From Chloroflexi bacterium CFX4 (GTDB taxonomy: Bacteria; Chloroflexota; Anaerolineae; Aggregatilineales; UBA2796): a stretch of DNA of 64,000 bases. The notes beneath the pieces were generated by a model, which worked only from the letters and a program-made list of their open reading frames with translations, was not told the DNA's origin and did no database searches. Positions within the stretch are counted from its first letter, which is position 1. Every line of letters begins with the position of its first letter. The DNA lies in NCBI GenBank assembly GCA_021404685.1, contig QWHC01000018.1, forward strand, positions 1 through 64,000, written 5' to 3'. Both the position numbers and the translations under genes were made by a program. Below are positions 10,001 to 18,836 of this stretch, one piece after another.

Positions 10001-10614
10001 TGGAAATACGCGGTGCCGGCGAACTGCTTGGCAGCCGCCAGAGCGGGTACATTTCGTCGGTTGGCTTCCACCTCTATACCCAGATGCTCTCGCAGGCAGT
10101 GACACGCCTAAAGCAGGCGCAGCCGCTGCCTGCTATGCCACTTACCAGCACGGATAAGGCTGCCATTGTGATTGATCTGCCGCTGCGCGCTTATGTACCA
10201 ACCGATTTCATCGCAGAAAGTGCCATGCGTTTGCAGCTCTACCGCCGCCTTGCCGATCTGCACACGCCCACCGAAATTGACGAGATGCACGCTGAATTGC
10301 TGGATCGGTTTGGCGCATTGCCTGCTGAACTGGAGGACTTGCTCTACCAACTGCGGGTGAAATTGCTAGCGCAGGCAGCAAATGTGCTGGCGATTGTGGT
10401 GGAGGCAAGCCAGATCGCGCTTAAGCTGCCCTACTTAGGCGAGATTGATCGGGCTGCCTTGCAGCGCTACCTTGAAAACGACGTGCGCGTTAGCCGTGTG
10501 GCAATCTGGCTGCCCAACGATGGCGAAGGAAAGTGGCGCGCACGTCTGCTCAATGTGCTGCAACGCTTGCAGCCGATCAAGCATGGGCGGGTGCGCGCCG
10601 CCTCTACTGCCTAG
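7090..10614 (+). CDS. mfd: Transcription-repair coupling factor Mfd
   Basis: A 1174-residue protein with the full Mfd layout. The N terminus holds a UvrB-like region (about 1-330). The RNA polymerase-interacting domain begins with DYVVHIEYGIGRFLG (about residues 505-520). The superfamily 2 translocase follows, with Walker A GDVGFGKTE (649-657), DEEQ box at 750-753, TATPIPRTL motif III, and QLRGRVGRG motif VI. A C-terminal TRCF domain closes it. Mfd removes stalled RNA polymerase at lesions and recruits UvrA. The sequence resembles RecG (also encoded here) in the helicase part, and length and domain order settle the assignment. It follows pth by eight bases and converges on a TPR gene. Confidence 0.97.
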   Translation: MNLHGLIAPLRESAAFRHLIDQIMAGCAIPDQHILRAARPFVVAAIAHAAQRPIVVLSGVVERAYTLTEQLPVWLPNVPTLRFAEPSALFYDRSAWASNSIRSRLAALSALAPPIGAERGTPSIVVASAHALMQRTLPPREFRANARHIKVGQRVDQDKLLRLWLAIGYTPTSVVTEAGTFSRRGGVLDIFPISAERPIRIELFGDEVESLRAFEPATQRSVEALERLIVTPAREALPKFAAPAAERLAAWFEAQPDPSEDAASARMDQADLASESAFPTLEFYLPYLYREPHSLLDFMPDDALLVVEDWAALEENIALLEAQAVELRAEKERSGQLPPSYPLPYLPWEALRESIMARQPIRLGGSALESDPSAESGALGDLFAPDARYGGQLKPFLEALRDLYTGGARPIVVSNQAQRLAELWAEQGRTERLTVVSGLETTPALAFVEGALAEGWQLRTDPPLHLLTDSEIFGWRRPEPRRHTVQRAISPEAHFADLQPNDYVVHIEYGIGRFLGLQKRTLDGSPREYLVVQYSGTDMLYVPIHQADRLSRYVGADDHAPQLTRLGSAEWHAQKEAARRAAEESAREMLELYAKRAAVNGYAFSADTAWQAELEASFPFIETEDQLRALAEVKADMERPSPMDRLICGDVGFGKTEVALRAAFKAVMDGKQVAILVPTTVLAQQHYNTFSQRLTAFPVRVEMLSRFRTPREQSEILAATRRGDVDILIGTHRILQEDVTFRALGLLIIDEEQRFGVTHKERFKRLRTEIDVLTMTATPIPRTLYMSLSGIRDVSMIQTAPSERLPVLTHVGQYDEKLVRQAILRELDRGGQVYFVHNRVATIQTIADHLRRLVPEARLAIGHGQMHEDALERVMISFANGEQDILLCTTIIESGLDIPNANTIILDRADTFGLAQLYQLRGRVGRGAYRAYAYLFYAPNTALTADARARLETISEHTDLGSGYSIAMRDLEIRGAGELLGSRQSGYISSVGFHLYTQMLSQAVTRLKQAQPLPAMPLTSTDKAAIVIDLPLRAYVPTDFIAESAMRLQLYRRLADLHTPTEIDEMHAELLDRFGALPAELEDLLYQLRVKLLAQAANVLAIVVEASQIALKLPYLGEIDRAALQRYLENDVRVSRVAIWLPNDGEGKWRARLLNVLQRLQPIKHGRVRAASTA

Positions 10615-10622
10615 CGAAGTGA

Positions 10623-11099
10623 TCAGTTCAGGCGTCCGAGCAAGCTGTGATAACCATCCAAAGCAGGTAGGTACGCCTCGCTTTCCCATGCCTCGCGCAG
10701 CACACGCAGCACCTTAAAGGGCTGCCCAAAGTGCTGATAGATGTGCGCCAAATTCATATAGGCAGCCGAACGCCGTTCGCAGTGCGCTGCCGCGATGGCT
10801 TTTTCCAACCATGGAATGGCTGATTCATGGCAATCCAGCGCAATCAAGTATGCGCCGATGTCATTGTAGGCATTTCCGTAGTCGGGATCAAGTTCAATGG
10901 CGAGCATACACTCATCAATCGCATCTTCATAGCGCCCTTGTTGGCTGTAAGCCCATCCTAAGAAGGTGTGCGCCTCAGCCGTTGGGTGCATCTCTAACGA
11001 GGCGCGGTAGAGGTTGACAGCACGCTCCAACGCGCCAGCGAGTTGATGCTGATAGGCTTGCTCTAGGAAGCGACGGGCAATTTCAAGCTGCGTTTGCAT
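10623..11099 (-). CDS. Small TPR-repeat protein
   Basis: A 158-residue protein built almost wholly of tetratricopeptide repeats. At least three can be read: one around YRASLEMHPTAEAHTFLGWAY, one around DAIDECMLAIELDPDYGNAYND and one around SAIPWLEKAIAAAHCERRSAAYM. There is no signal peptide or membrane segment, so it should be a cytosolic protein-protein scaffold. Nothing in the sequence tells the partner. It converges on mfd with only eight bases between stops. Its upstream region contains TATACTCAGCGC (minus strand, 11143-11154), a 12-base string also found in the rhaB promoter. Confidence 0.75.
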   Translation of the reverse strand: MQTQLEIARRFLEQAYQHQLAGALERAVNLYRASLEMHPTAEAHTFLGWAYSQQGRYEDAIDECMLAIELDPDYGNAYNDIGAYLIALDCHESAIPWLEKAIAAAHCERRSAAYMNLAHIYQHFGQPFKVLRVLREAWESEAYLPALDGYHSLLGRLN

Positions 11100-11251
11100 T
11101 GTTCACATCCTATGTCATACACTACAACTTAGCGTAGATCATAGCGCTGAGTATAGAGCAACGTCTATAAAGGATGTGTAAGCAATGGCTAAGCGGTGGG
11201 TGAGTTTTCGGGCAGCCTAGCACTCATAATTACCAGACTGCCCAACTGGGC

Positions 11252-12445
11252 TTATTCTTGATCGATCAAGCGGTGGATTGTGCCGCCGCCGAAATCCACA
11301 AGGTAGAGTTCCCCAGCCTCATCCTCACCAAACGAGCTAACCGGGAAGCGTGCGCTCATGATCTCGGTCTGCTCCCAACGGTTGGCGCTTGTTTCGCGCA
11401 GCGCCCACATCCGCGTCGAGCCAAAATCGGCAAAGAAATAGATGCCCTGCATCCGTGGGAAGGCGCTGCCACGGTAGACATAGCCGCCCGTGATTGAAAT
11501 GCCCTTGCTGTGGTCATATTCCGCGATGGGCAACTGCAAACCGTTCTGGTTGCAACCGCTACGCGGCGCGAAACACTGGCTGCCTTCCATGATGTTCCAG
11601 CCGTAGTTCAAGCCACCCGGCGCACCGCGGCGCTCGATATGCACTTCTTCAATGCGGTTCTGTCCCACATCGGCGATGTATTTATCACCCGTCAGGCGGT
11701 CAAAGCTGAAGCGCCACGGATTGCGCCAACCGATTGACCAAATCTCTGCCAAGCCTTCGCGCCCATCAGCGTAAGGATTGCCCGCCGGAATGGCATACGG
11801 ATCGCCGTTATCCACGTCAACCCGCAGGATTTTGCCAAGCAGCATCTGCTTATTCTGACCGGCACCCAGTGGATCGTTCGCGCTGCCGCCATCACCCATG
11901 CCAATATACAAGAAGCCATCCGGACCGAAGGCGATCATGCCGCCGTTGTGGTTGGCGTAAGGCTGTTCAATCAGCATGATGCGCTTAGCGCTGCTTGGAT
12001 CGGCACGCTTTGGATTATCTGCCGAGACGCTGTAGCGCTCTACCACCGTATGCCCTTGCCGATTAGTGTAGTTCACGTAAAAGTAGCCATTTTGCGCGTA
12101 GTTCGGGTGGAAAGCCAAGCCAAGCAAGCCCTGCTCATAGCCACTGGCGCGCAGCCGATCTTGAATATCCAGAAAGACTGCACCACGCCGACCATCCTCC
12201 AACAATGCGATTGTGCCGCCTTTTTCCACCACAAAAATCCGCCCGCTGCCATCGCCCGCGTGCGTCAGGAACAGCGGCAGCGTGAAGCCTTCGCCAACCT
12301 TTTCCAGCGCGGGCGAAAAGGCAAGGTTCGCCACTCTTTGTCCCTCACTGGCGTCTTGTGCGGCACGCGTAAAGAGCGTGCCAAAGGTGAATGCCACACC
12401 CAAAACAAGGGCAATCACAAGCACAGTGCGTTTGCTAACGTGCAT
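11252..12445 (-). CDS. Secreted PQQ-type glucose/sorbosone dehydrogenase family protein
   Basis: A 397-residue secreted protein with a beta-propeller of the soluble aldose/sorbosone dehydrogenase family. A signal peptide spans about residues 1-28 (KRT then a hydrophobic run ending near TRAAQ). Family signatures include HNGGMIAFGPDGFLYIGMGD, GLLGLAFHPNY, and IWSIGWRNPWRFSFD with a GDPYAIPAGNPYAD loop. Such enzymes oxidise sugars outside the membrane, usually with PQQ; PQQ synthesis genes are not in the window, and many family members have untested activity. I chose the ATG at 12445 because GGAAAGGAAAC precedes it; an upstream in-frame ATG at 12469 has no such site. It stands alone, with its own promoter. 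Confidence 0.82.
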   Translation of the reverse strand: MHVSKRTVLVIALVLGVAFTFGTLFTRAAQDASEGQRVANLAFSPALEKVGEGFTLPLFLTHAGDGSGRIFVVEKGGTIALLEDGRRGAVFLDIQDRLRASGYEQGLLGLAFHPNYAQNGYFYVNYTNRQGHTVVERYSVSADNPKRADPSSAKRIMLIEQPYANHNGGMIAFGPDGFLYIGMGDGGSANDPLGAGQNKQMLLGKILRVDVDNGDPYAIPAGNPYADGREGLAEIWSIGWRNPWRFSFDRLTGDKYIADVGQNRIEEVHIERRGAPGGLNYGWNIMEGSQCFAPRSGCNQNGLQLPIAEYDHSKGISITGGYVYRGSAFPRMQGIYFFADFGSTRMWALRETSANRWEQTEIMSARFPVSSFGEDEAGELYLVDFGGGTIHRLIDQE

Positions 12446-12482
12446 GTTGTTTCCTTTCCGAGTCACCATACGTCACCTACGA

Positions 12483-12491
12483 AACATAGCA
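12483..12491 (-). promoter_or_regulatory. Extended -10 for the sugar dehydrogenase gene
   Basis: On the minus strand TGCTATGTT matches the extended -10 form, about 38 bases before the start codon. Confidence 0.4.
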
Positions 12492-12560
12492 CGCGGCGGC
12501 ACGGCACGGCAAGCCTAATGCGCTAGGATTCTACGAACACTCACCAAAGCGCCATTTTTC

Positions 12561-12569
12561 TGGTAAAAT
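12561..12569 (+). promoter_or_regulatory. Extended -10 promoter of pheT
   Basis: TGGTAAAAT fits the extended -10 form and lies 55 bases before the pheT ATG. An in-frame TTG begins seven bases after it, the same spacing seen for leaderless starts at 527 and 27973, but the family length argues against using it. Confidence 0.5.
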
Positions 12570-12624
12570 CGCGGCATTGCATCGCAAACACTCAGGTTTT
12601 CCCCAACAGGAGACGGCTCAATCT

Positions 12625-15207
12625 ATGCGCGTGCCGCTATCTTGGCTGAAAGAATATGTAGAGATCACCATCAGCGCCGAAGAACTTGCCGAACGCCTGA
12701 CTTTAGCAGGCTTAGAGGTGAAGGCGCTTGAATACATTGGCGTGCCGCAAGGCGAAGCGCCAGCAGGCATTACCGTGCCGCCGTCTGATCACTTGGTTTG
12801 GGCGCGGGATAAGATCGTGCTGGGCGCCATCCGTGAGGTGAAGCCGCACCCTAATGCAGATCGGTTGGTGCTGGCAATGGTGGATTATGGCGCGGAGTCC
12901 CTTGAACAGGTTGTGACGGGCGCGCCGAACCTCTATCCTTACAAAGGGCAGGGTGAACTCAATCCGCCGCTTTATGCGCCGCTGGCATTAGAAGGCGCCG
13001 AGGTCTACGATGGACATGCCGAAGGGCAGCAGCGCATGATCCTGAAGGAGAAGGCGTTGCGCGGCATCCCTAACCGTGCGATGGTGTGCAGCGCCAAAGA
13101 ACTCGGTTTGGGCGCTGATCACGATGGCATCATGCTCTTGGCGGATGTTTCCGCGCCCGTTGGCACGCCATTGGTGGATATTCTGGGCGACGTGATCTTT
13201 GAAATTGACCTGACGCCAAATATGGCGCGTGCCTATGGCATTCTGGGCGTGGCACGTGAGGTCGCAGCACTGACAGGGCAAACCTTGCGCGAGCCTTCCT
13301 ACGAATTCATCGGCACAGACTCGCCAAGCGAGACTTTCTTCAGCGTCGAAATCCGTGATAGTGAGCTGAATCCGCGCTTTTGCGGCATCCTGATCCGCGA
13401 CGTTCAAATTGCACCCTCGCCCAGTTGGCTGCGCCGCCGTCTAGAGGCTGTCGGCGTGCGGAGCATCAACAATATGGTGGATGTGACCAACTATGTGATG
13501 TTTGAGCTAGGGCAGCCCATGCACGCCTTCGACTACGACATCCTGCTGAAGCGTTCAGGTGGTAAGCCGCCGCACATCATCACGCGGCGCGCCGCGCAGG
13601 GCGAAACGCTGGAAACGCTGGATGGCGTGAAGCGCACCTTAGATGAGCAGACCGTCCTCGTCTGCGATAGTGAGGGCGCTTTGGGCTTGGGTGCGATTAT
13701 GGGCGGTGCGGAGAGTGAAATCCAGCCTGATACGCGCAACATCCTGCTTGAAGTTGCCAGTTGGAACTACATCAACATTCGGCGCACCATGACTGCCCAA
13801 AAGATGAGCAGCGAGGCGGGCTTGCGCTTCTCGCGTGGTGTGCATCCTGCTCTGGCACGGCGGGCGATTGGGCGCGGCGCTGAACTCATGCGCGCACTCG
13901 GTGGCGAGAAGGCAAGCATCACGCACAATGTGATTGATATCTACCCACAGCCTGCACCACAGATTGTGATTGATTTGCCGCTGCGCGAAGTAACGCGCAT
14001 CATAGGCATTTCACTGCCAGCGGAGACCGTCGTCAGCATCCTGACGCGCCTACAATTCGGCGTAGAACAGCAGGGCGATATGCTGCGCGTAAGCGTGCCT
14101 GATCATCGTGTGGATATTGGCACAGGTAGTATTGGCATCGCTGATTTGTGTGAAGAAATTGCCCGCATTTACGGCTATGACCGCATTCCCGATACCCTGA
14201 TTGAGGATGCACTGCCTGAACAAGCGGCGGACGAGGCACTCTTGCGCGAGGAACGCAGCCGCGATCTGCTGGCGCAGCTTGGCTTGCGCGAAGTGATTAA
14301 CTACCGCCTGACCACACCGGAAGCGGAAGCGCGCCTGATCGCACCTAACTTGCCTGCTTTGGATGATGCTGATAGCGGCGATTACGTGCGGCTTGCCAAT
14401 CCGATCAGTGCTGAGCGCACCGCCTTGCGCCATACGCTGCTCAACGGACTGTTGGTGAACGTGGCGGATAACCTGCGGCACGGCGCCCACGTGCGCTTCT
14501 TTGAGATCGGCAGCGTCTTTCTGATGCGTGAGGGCGCGCCACTGCCTGACGAACCACGCCGCTTGGGCATTGTGCTGTGCGGCACGCGAGAGCTTTCGTC
14601 GTGGCAGCGCGGCGAAGTGACGCCCAAAAACGCACCGCTGATGGATTTCTACGACCTGAAAGGCATCCTAGAATCACTGTGCCAATCGCTGCGGCTGCGC
14701 GGTGGCGCAGGTGCGCTCGTCTTCAAAGCAGAGGATCATCCTAGCTACTTTCCGGGACGCTGTGCGGCGCTCTACCTGCGCGGCGAACGGATCGGCTTTA
14801 TGGGCGAGGTGCATCCGTTGGTGCGCGCACGCTATGATATTGATCTGCCCGTGATCGCCTGTGAGCTGGATTTCGACGCACTCACTGCCGAAATTCCACG
14901 CATTGATCGGATCGCAGTCATCCCGACCACGCCGCCTATCTATGAAGATATTGCCCTTGTGGTCAAGGATTCTGTCCCGGCGGCTGAGGTTGAGGCAGTC
15001 ATTCGTGCGGCAGGTGGCGATTTGCTGCGTGAAGTACGCCTGTTCGATGTCTATCGCGGTGCGCCGTTGGCAGAAGGCAAAAAGAGCCTTGCCTACGCCC
15101 TCACCTATCAGGCAGAACGCACCCTGACCGATAAGGAAGTGGCAACTGTGCGTGCGAAGATCATCAAAGCGGCAGAGGGCAAACTCGGCGCAACACTACG
15201 CGCTTAG
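12625..15207 (+). CDS. pheT: Phenylalanine--tRNA ligase beta subunit
   Basis: An 860-residue beta subunit with the full bacterial domain set. It starts MRVPLSWLKEYVEI, followed by the EMAP-like tRNA-binding domain (VLGAIREVKPHPNADRLVL), the B3/B4 editing domain, B5 (LPLREVTRIIG), the catalytic-like core, and the C-terminal anticodon-binding ferredoxin fold (PIYEDIALVVKDSVPAAEV). It works as an alpha2-beta2 tetramer with PheS. In most bacteria pheS lies just upstream; here upstream is a divergent gene and a dedicated promoter, so pheS must be elsewhere. The start was set by family alignment; AGGAG lies 12 bases before it. tRNA-Phe, its substrate, is encoded at 24.7 kb. Confidence 0.96.
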   Translation: MRVPLSWLKEYVEITISAEELAERLTLAGLEVKALEYIGVPQGEAPAGITVPPSDHLVWARDKIVLGAIREVKPHPNADRLVLAMVDYGAESLEQVVTGAPNLYPYKGQGELNPPLYAPLALEGAEVYDGHAEGQQRMILKEKALRGIPNRAMVCSAKELGLGADHDGIMLLADVSAPVGTPLVDILGDVIFEIDLTPNMARAYGILGVAREVAALTGQTLREPSYEFIGTDSPSETFFSVEIRDSELNPRFCGILIRDVQIAPSPSWLRRRLEAVGVRSINNMVDVTNYVMFELGQPMHAFDYDILLKRSGGKPPHIITRRAAQGETLETLDGVKRTLDEQTVLVCDSEGALGLGAIMGGAESEIQPDTRNILLEVASWNYINIRRTMTAQKMSSEAGLRFSRGVHPALARRAIGRGAELMRALGGEKASITHNVIDIYPQPAPQIVIDLPLREVTRIIGISLPAETVVSILTRLQFGVEQQGDMLRVSVPDHRVDIGTGSIGIADLCEEIARIYGYDRIPDTLIEDALPEQAADEALLREERSRDLLAQLGLREVINYRLTTPEAEARLIAPNLPALDDADSGDYVRLANPISAERTALRHTLLNGLLVNVADNLRHGAHVRFFEIGSVFLMREGAPLPDEPRRLGIVLCGTRELSSWQRGEVTPKNAPLMDFYDLKGILESLCQSLRLRGGAGALVFKAEDHPSYFPGRCAALYLRGERIGFMGEVHPLVRARYDIDLPVIACELDFDALTAEIPRIDRIAVIPTTPPIYEDIALVVKDSVPAAEVEAVIRAAGGDLLREVRLFDVYRGAPLAEGKKSLAYALTYQAERTLTDKEVATVRAKIIKAAEGKLGATLRA

Positions 15208-15220
15208 CCTGCTATCGACG

Positions 15221-15255
15221 GCGGCGGATACATATTCGTTATTCGCCGCTGTTTC
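15221..15255 (+). terminator. Terminator-like hairpin after pheT
   Basis: GCGGCGGAT (15221-15229) pairs with ATTCGCCGC (15241-15249) with one G-U pair, followed by TGTTTC. The T-run is weak. Confidence 0.5.
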
Positions 15256-15295
15256 CCCTAAAAATTTAGTGTGCGTCAGCTTTATCACAACGCGC

Positions 15296-15301
15296 TATAA
15301 T
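15296..15301 (+). promoter_or_regulatory. Candidate -10 of the fak-recG operon
   Basis: A perfect TATAAT lies 47 bases before the GTG start of fakA. No clear -35; unlike most promoters here it lacks the TG extension. Confidence 0.5.
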
Positions 15302-15348
15302 CAGAGGTGTTTTAATAATTACTGTCTACAGATGAAGCGATTTGGTCA

Positions 15349-17022
15349 GTGATCTCACCTAACCTAACCCACCCCGATTTTTCGCGTGCTGTGCTGACTT
15401 GTGATGGTGCGCTGCTGCGCCACTTGATGGCAGCCGCGCTCTTTTGGCTGGAACAGCACGTTGAACAGGTAAACGCACTCAATGTATTCCCTGTGCCAGA
15501 TGGCGATACCGGCACCAATATGCTGCTCACGCTGCGCGCTGCCTATGCTGCTGCTGCCCACGAAACCAGCACTGAAATCGGTGTAGTGGCTGCCAAACTT
15601 GCTTATGGCGCGCTGCACGGCTCACGTGGGAATTCTGGCACGGTGCTTTCCCAGCTTTTGAACGGGATTGCTGGTGCGCTACGCGGCAAAACACACCTCG
15701 ATGCCGCCCTGCTGGCACAAGCGTTCGCGGCAGCCACCCAAGCCGCCTATGCCACCTTCCCAAAGCCTGTGGAAGGTACCATCCTGACGGTAGCACGTGC
15801 CATCAGTGAAGCGGTTGCCAAAGCCGCGGCGCAGACCGCTGATCTCAAACAGCTATTCCTTGATGGTTTGGCAAGCGGACGCGACGCATTGGCGCGCACG
15901 CCGCAATTGCTGCCCATCCTGGCGCAAGCCGGCGTTGTGGATTCAGGTGGGCAAGGCTTAATCGTGATTTTGGAAGGCATGGCACGCTTGTTTGATGATC
16001 AGATCGGCACGCTGCCAACCCTGATCGCACCAACATCGCTGAACACAGAAGCCCTTGACGCAGCTTTTGCCCTCTCAGATGAATATGACGACGACGGCTT
16101 CGGCTATGATGTGCAGTATATCCTCTATGGCGAAAACCTTGATGTAGATGCCATTCGTGCCGCGATCAGCGCCATGGGCAACTCACCAATTGTGGTTGGC
16201 ACACCAGAGGCGGTTAAAGTGCATGTGCATGTGCCTGATCCACAAGTGCCGCTTGCCTATGGCGAATCGGTTGGCACGCTCAGCGATGTGGTCGTCGAAA
16301 ACATGGAAGAACAGAGCGGACAGTATCGCACAGCGCGTTTAGGGAACAGCCGCAGCCCTGAAATTGCCGTGATCAGCGTTGTCTATGGCGAAGGCATGGG
16401 GCAAATCTTCCGTGATCTGGGTGCGCGCTTGCTGCCCGGCGGTCAGACCATGAATCCGAGTGTGGGCGAATTCCTAGACGCCATGCGCGCAACCAATGCC
16501 CAGCGCGTCATCTTGCTGCCCAACAATCCAAATGTCATCCTAACGGCACAGCAGGCAGCACAGCTTGCCGAGACCGAGATCGGTTGTTTGGCAGCCATCA
16601 TTCCAACGCGCACACTGCCGCAAGGCATCGCTGCGATGATTGCATGGCAGGCTGACGGCGAATTTGAGCAAGTGCGCGAGAATATGCAGCACTTTGCCAC
16701 GCAAGTCCGCACAGTGGAGGTGACCACCGCCACACGCGATGCTTCCTTGAATGGTGTGCAGGTGCAAACAGGGCAAATCATTGGGCTGTTAGAAGATCAG
16801 ATCATTGCAGCAGGCGGTGAGGCGACCGAGGTTGTTGAGGCGGCGCTAAGACACGCCGCCGCCGACGCACACGAGGTTATCACGCTCTATCACGGCGCGC
16901 ATATCACGGATGATGAGGCTGAAGCACTAGCGGAATCGGTGCGTCTTCGGTATCCTGATCAAGAAGTGGCAGTCCTCTGGGGCGGGCAGCCGTACTACCA
17001 CTATATTATTGGGATAGAATGA
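15349..17022 (+). CDS. fakA: Fatty acid kinase catalytic subunit FakA (DAK2/DegV-associated)
   Basis: A 557-residue protein. An N-terminal Dak2 (dihydroxyacetone kinase L-type) ATP-binding domain carries the metal-binding signature NVFPVPDGDTGTNM and GSRGNSGTVLSQLL; a middle domain and a C-terminal FakA-like domain ending in GGQPYYHYIIGIE follow. FakA phosphorylates fatty acids held by FakB proteins, giving acyl-phosphate for phospholipid synthesis. The two downstream DegV genes supply the binding subunits, which makes this call firm. The start is a GTG at 15349; the nearest upstream ATG runs into a stop. An alternative name for such genes is YloV-like. No PlsX/PlsY acyltransferase is nearby. 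Confidence 0.9.
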   Translation: MISPNLTHPDFSRAVLTCDGALLRHLMAAALFWLEQHVEQVNALNVFPVPDGDTGTNMLLTLRAAYAAAAHETSTEIGVVAAKLAYGALHGSRGNSGTVLSQLLNGIAGALRGKTHLDAALLAQAFAAATQAAYATFPKPVEGTILTVARAISEAVAKAAAQTADLKQLFLDGLASGRDALARTPQLLPILAQAGVVDSGGQGLIVILEGMARLFDDQIGTLPTLIAPTSLNTEALDAAFALSDEYDDDGFGYDVQYILYGENLDVDAIRAAISAMGNSPIVVGTPEAVKVHVHVPDPQVPLAYGESVGTLSDVVVENMEEQSGQYRTARLGNSRSPEIAVISVVYGEGMGQIFRDLGARLLPGGQTMNPSVGEFLDAMRATNAQRVILLPNNPNVILTAQQAAQLAETEIGCLAAIIPTRTLPQGIAAMIAWQADGEFEQVRENMQHFATQVRTVEVTTATRDASLNGVQVQTGQIIGLLEDQIIAAGGEATEVVEAALRHAAADAHEVITLYHGAHITDDEAEALAESVRLRYPDQEVAVLWGGQPYYHYIIGIE

Positions 17023-17040
17023 GTCGTTAGCCGTCTGCAC

Positions 17041-17943
17041 ATGCCAAGTAAAATCAAGATCGTGACCGATAGCGCGGCGCATTTCAGCGATCCATCGGTT
17101 GTTTCGGACTACGACATAACTGTGGTGCCGTTGGGCATTCGTTGGAAAGGGCAGCTCTACCGCGAAGGCGTTGACTTAGACGCCGCAGCATTTCTAGAAA
17201 TGCTGAATGCGAGTTCAGGGTTGCCGCAGCTTGTGCCGCCTTCGGCTGATGAATTTCACGCTGTTTATGCACGCCTTGCGCGAGAGACAGATCGCATCCT
17301 CTCCATTCACCTTTCGCAGGCAATGCACAGCACATGGCAAAACGCACAAGACGGCATTCAAAATCTGCTTGGGCGCTGCACCATCACGGTGGTAGATTCC
17401 AAAAGCATTGGGCTTGGCTTGGCGCTCATGGTGGAAGAAGCAGCACGCCTTGCCGAGACGTGCGACTCTGTAGATGAGATTGTGCGCCTGCTTCGGAAGC
17501 AGATCGGACGGCTCTACACCATCTTCACGGTGGATCGCTTGGCATACCTTCAGCAGCACCAATTGCTCAGCCAACCGCAGGCATTGCTTGGCACCATGCT
17601 TGGCATCAAGCCGCTACTGACCATTGAAGATGGCGAACTATTAGCGATGGAAAAGGTTCGCACACCGCTGCAAACCATTGATAAGTTTGTGGAGTTCATG
17701 CTAGAGTTTAGCGCAGTGGATCAGGTCTTGATTTTGCAGAGTGCCGTGCAGCCAACCGAACAGACTCAAGCACTCATTGAGCGCTTGAATATCGAATTTG
17801 CGGCACGCACCTATCCAACTGCGGTCTACCAACCATCCCTAGCCTGTTATTTAGGTCCGAACGCCAGCGGCATTATGGTTTACGAGGCGGCGCTCAATTC
17901 CGAAGGGCACCGCAGCCAACATGAGGCAGAAGAATACGAATGA
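17041..17943 (+). CDS. fakB: DegV-family fatty acid-binding protein (FakB), first copy
   Basis: A 300-residue DegV protein. It opens with KIVTDSAAHF, the usual DegV strand with a TDS/CDS motif, and contains the loops VPLGIRWKGQLYREGVD, PQLVPPSADEF and the lipid-head-group region ILSIHLSQAMHSTWQNA. The C-terminal domain includes LGIKPLLTIEDGEL. Proteins of this family enclose one fatty acid and present it to FakA. The gene lies 18 bases after fakA and overlaps the next DegV gene by four bases (ATGA), so translation is likely coupled. The two copies are clearly paralogous but quite different, which suggests different fatty acid preferences (saturated versus unsaturated in Staphylococcus); that is inference. 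Confidence 0.88.
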   Translation: MPSKIKIVTDSAAHFSDPSVVSDYDITVVPLGIRWKGQLYREGVDLDAAAFLEMLNASSGLPQLVPPSADEFHAVYARLARETDRILSIHLSQAMHSTWQNAQDGIQNLLGRCTITVVDSKSIGLGLALMVEEAARLAETCDSVDEIVRLLRKQIGRLYTIFTVDRLAYLQQHQLLSQPQALLGTMLGIKPLLTIEDGELLAMEKVRTPLQTIDKFVEFMLEFSAVDQVLILQSAVQPTEQTQALIERLNIEFAARTYPTAVYQPSLACYLGPNASGIMVYEAALNSEGHRSQHEAEEYE

Positions 17944-18806
17944 GCGCACCACACCGCATTAAATTTGTCTGCGATAGTGCTACCGATCTGCCCGCCGCTT
18001 GGCGTGCGCGTTGGGATATTTCCGTCATACCCGTCTTTGTCAACTTTGGCGATGAGAGCTTTCCTGATGATGGTATTTCGCTGCCTCATGATGCGTTTTA
18101 CCGCCGCATGGCTGAATCGAAAACGCCGCCAACCACCTCCGCGCCTTCGGCGGGCGTTGCCGCCGATGTGCTGCGTAAGGCATTGGAGGGTGCAGAGCAT
18201 GTGATCGCCTTCACCATCTCGCCCGCCGTCAGCAGCACATACAATGCCGTGCGGCTTGCCGCGCAACAGGTGGATGCTGAACGCATCACAGTGTGCGATA
18301 CTGGCACAATGAGCATGGCGATGGGCTGGCAGATCGTGGCAGCTTGCGAGGCACGTGAGCGCGGCGCAGATGCGGCAGGCATCCTTGCTGCCGTGGCGGA
18401 TGCCCGTCCGCGTGCCGATGTGTGGGCAATTCCCGGCTCGCTAGAATATTTGCGGCGCAGCGGCAGGGTCAATCGGATTATCTCCAGCATTGGCACGCTG
18501 CTACAAATCAAGCCGATCATCACCGTCAAAGATGGTGTGCTGGACTCAAAGCAGCGTGCGCGTACAGTCAAAAAGGCGATTGAGTCCGTAGCAGATGCCA
18601 TCCGTCAGCGTGCGCCGTTAGAAGGGCTCGCCATCTTGCACACCAATGCGCCCGAACTGGCTGAGCAAATGCGCCTGCTGCTGGCAGATATTGCGCCCAG
18701 CGCACCCGATAAAACGGTGGTGCTGAATGTGGCGGCTGCCATTGGCGTTCATTTCGGTCCTGGCTCTGTGGGCGCGGCAACCTTGCGTGCGCCGCATACC
18801 TCCTAG
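17940..18806 (+). CDS. fakB: DegV-family fatty acid-binding protein (FakB), second copy
   Basis: A 288-residue DegV protein starting IKFVCDSATDLP, with PTTSAPSAGVAADVL, the loop VIAFTISPAVSSTYNA and LLQIKPIITVKDGVL in the C-terminal half. It has the same fold as the preceding gene but only moderate similarity to it. Translation should be coupled to the first fakB through the ATGA overlap. Together with FakA it would form a second acyl-kinase complex. The recG gene follows after 30 bases, so these lipid genes and a DNA repair helicase appear to share a transcript. The function assigned rests on the family and the adjacency to fakA. Confidence 0.88.
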   Translation: MSAPHRIKFVCDSATDLPAAWRARWDISVIPVFVNFGDESFPDDGISLPHDAFYRRMAESKTPPTTSAPSAGVAADVLRKALEGAEHVIAFTISPAVSSTYNAVRLAAQQVDAERITVCDTGTMSMAMGWQIVAACEARERGADAAGILAAVADARPRADVWAIPGSLEYLRRSGRVNRIISSIGTLLQIKPIITVKDGVLDSKQRARTVKKAIESVADAIRQRAPLEGLAILHTNAPELAEQMRLLLADIAPSAPDKTVVLNVAAAIGVHFGPGSVGAATLRAPHTS

Positions 18807-18836
18807 CCGCATTTTTAGCAGAAAGCCCGTTGCCCC

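Noticed and set aside
11948-12526. 192-codon plus-strand frame opposite the sugar dehydrogenase
   Set aside because: Antisense shadow with no family resemblance; it covers the signal peptide and promoter of the real gene.
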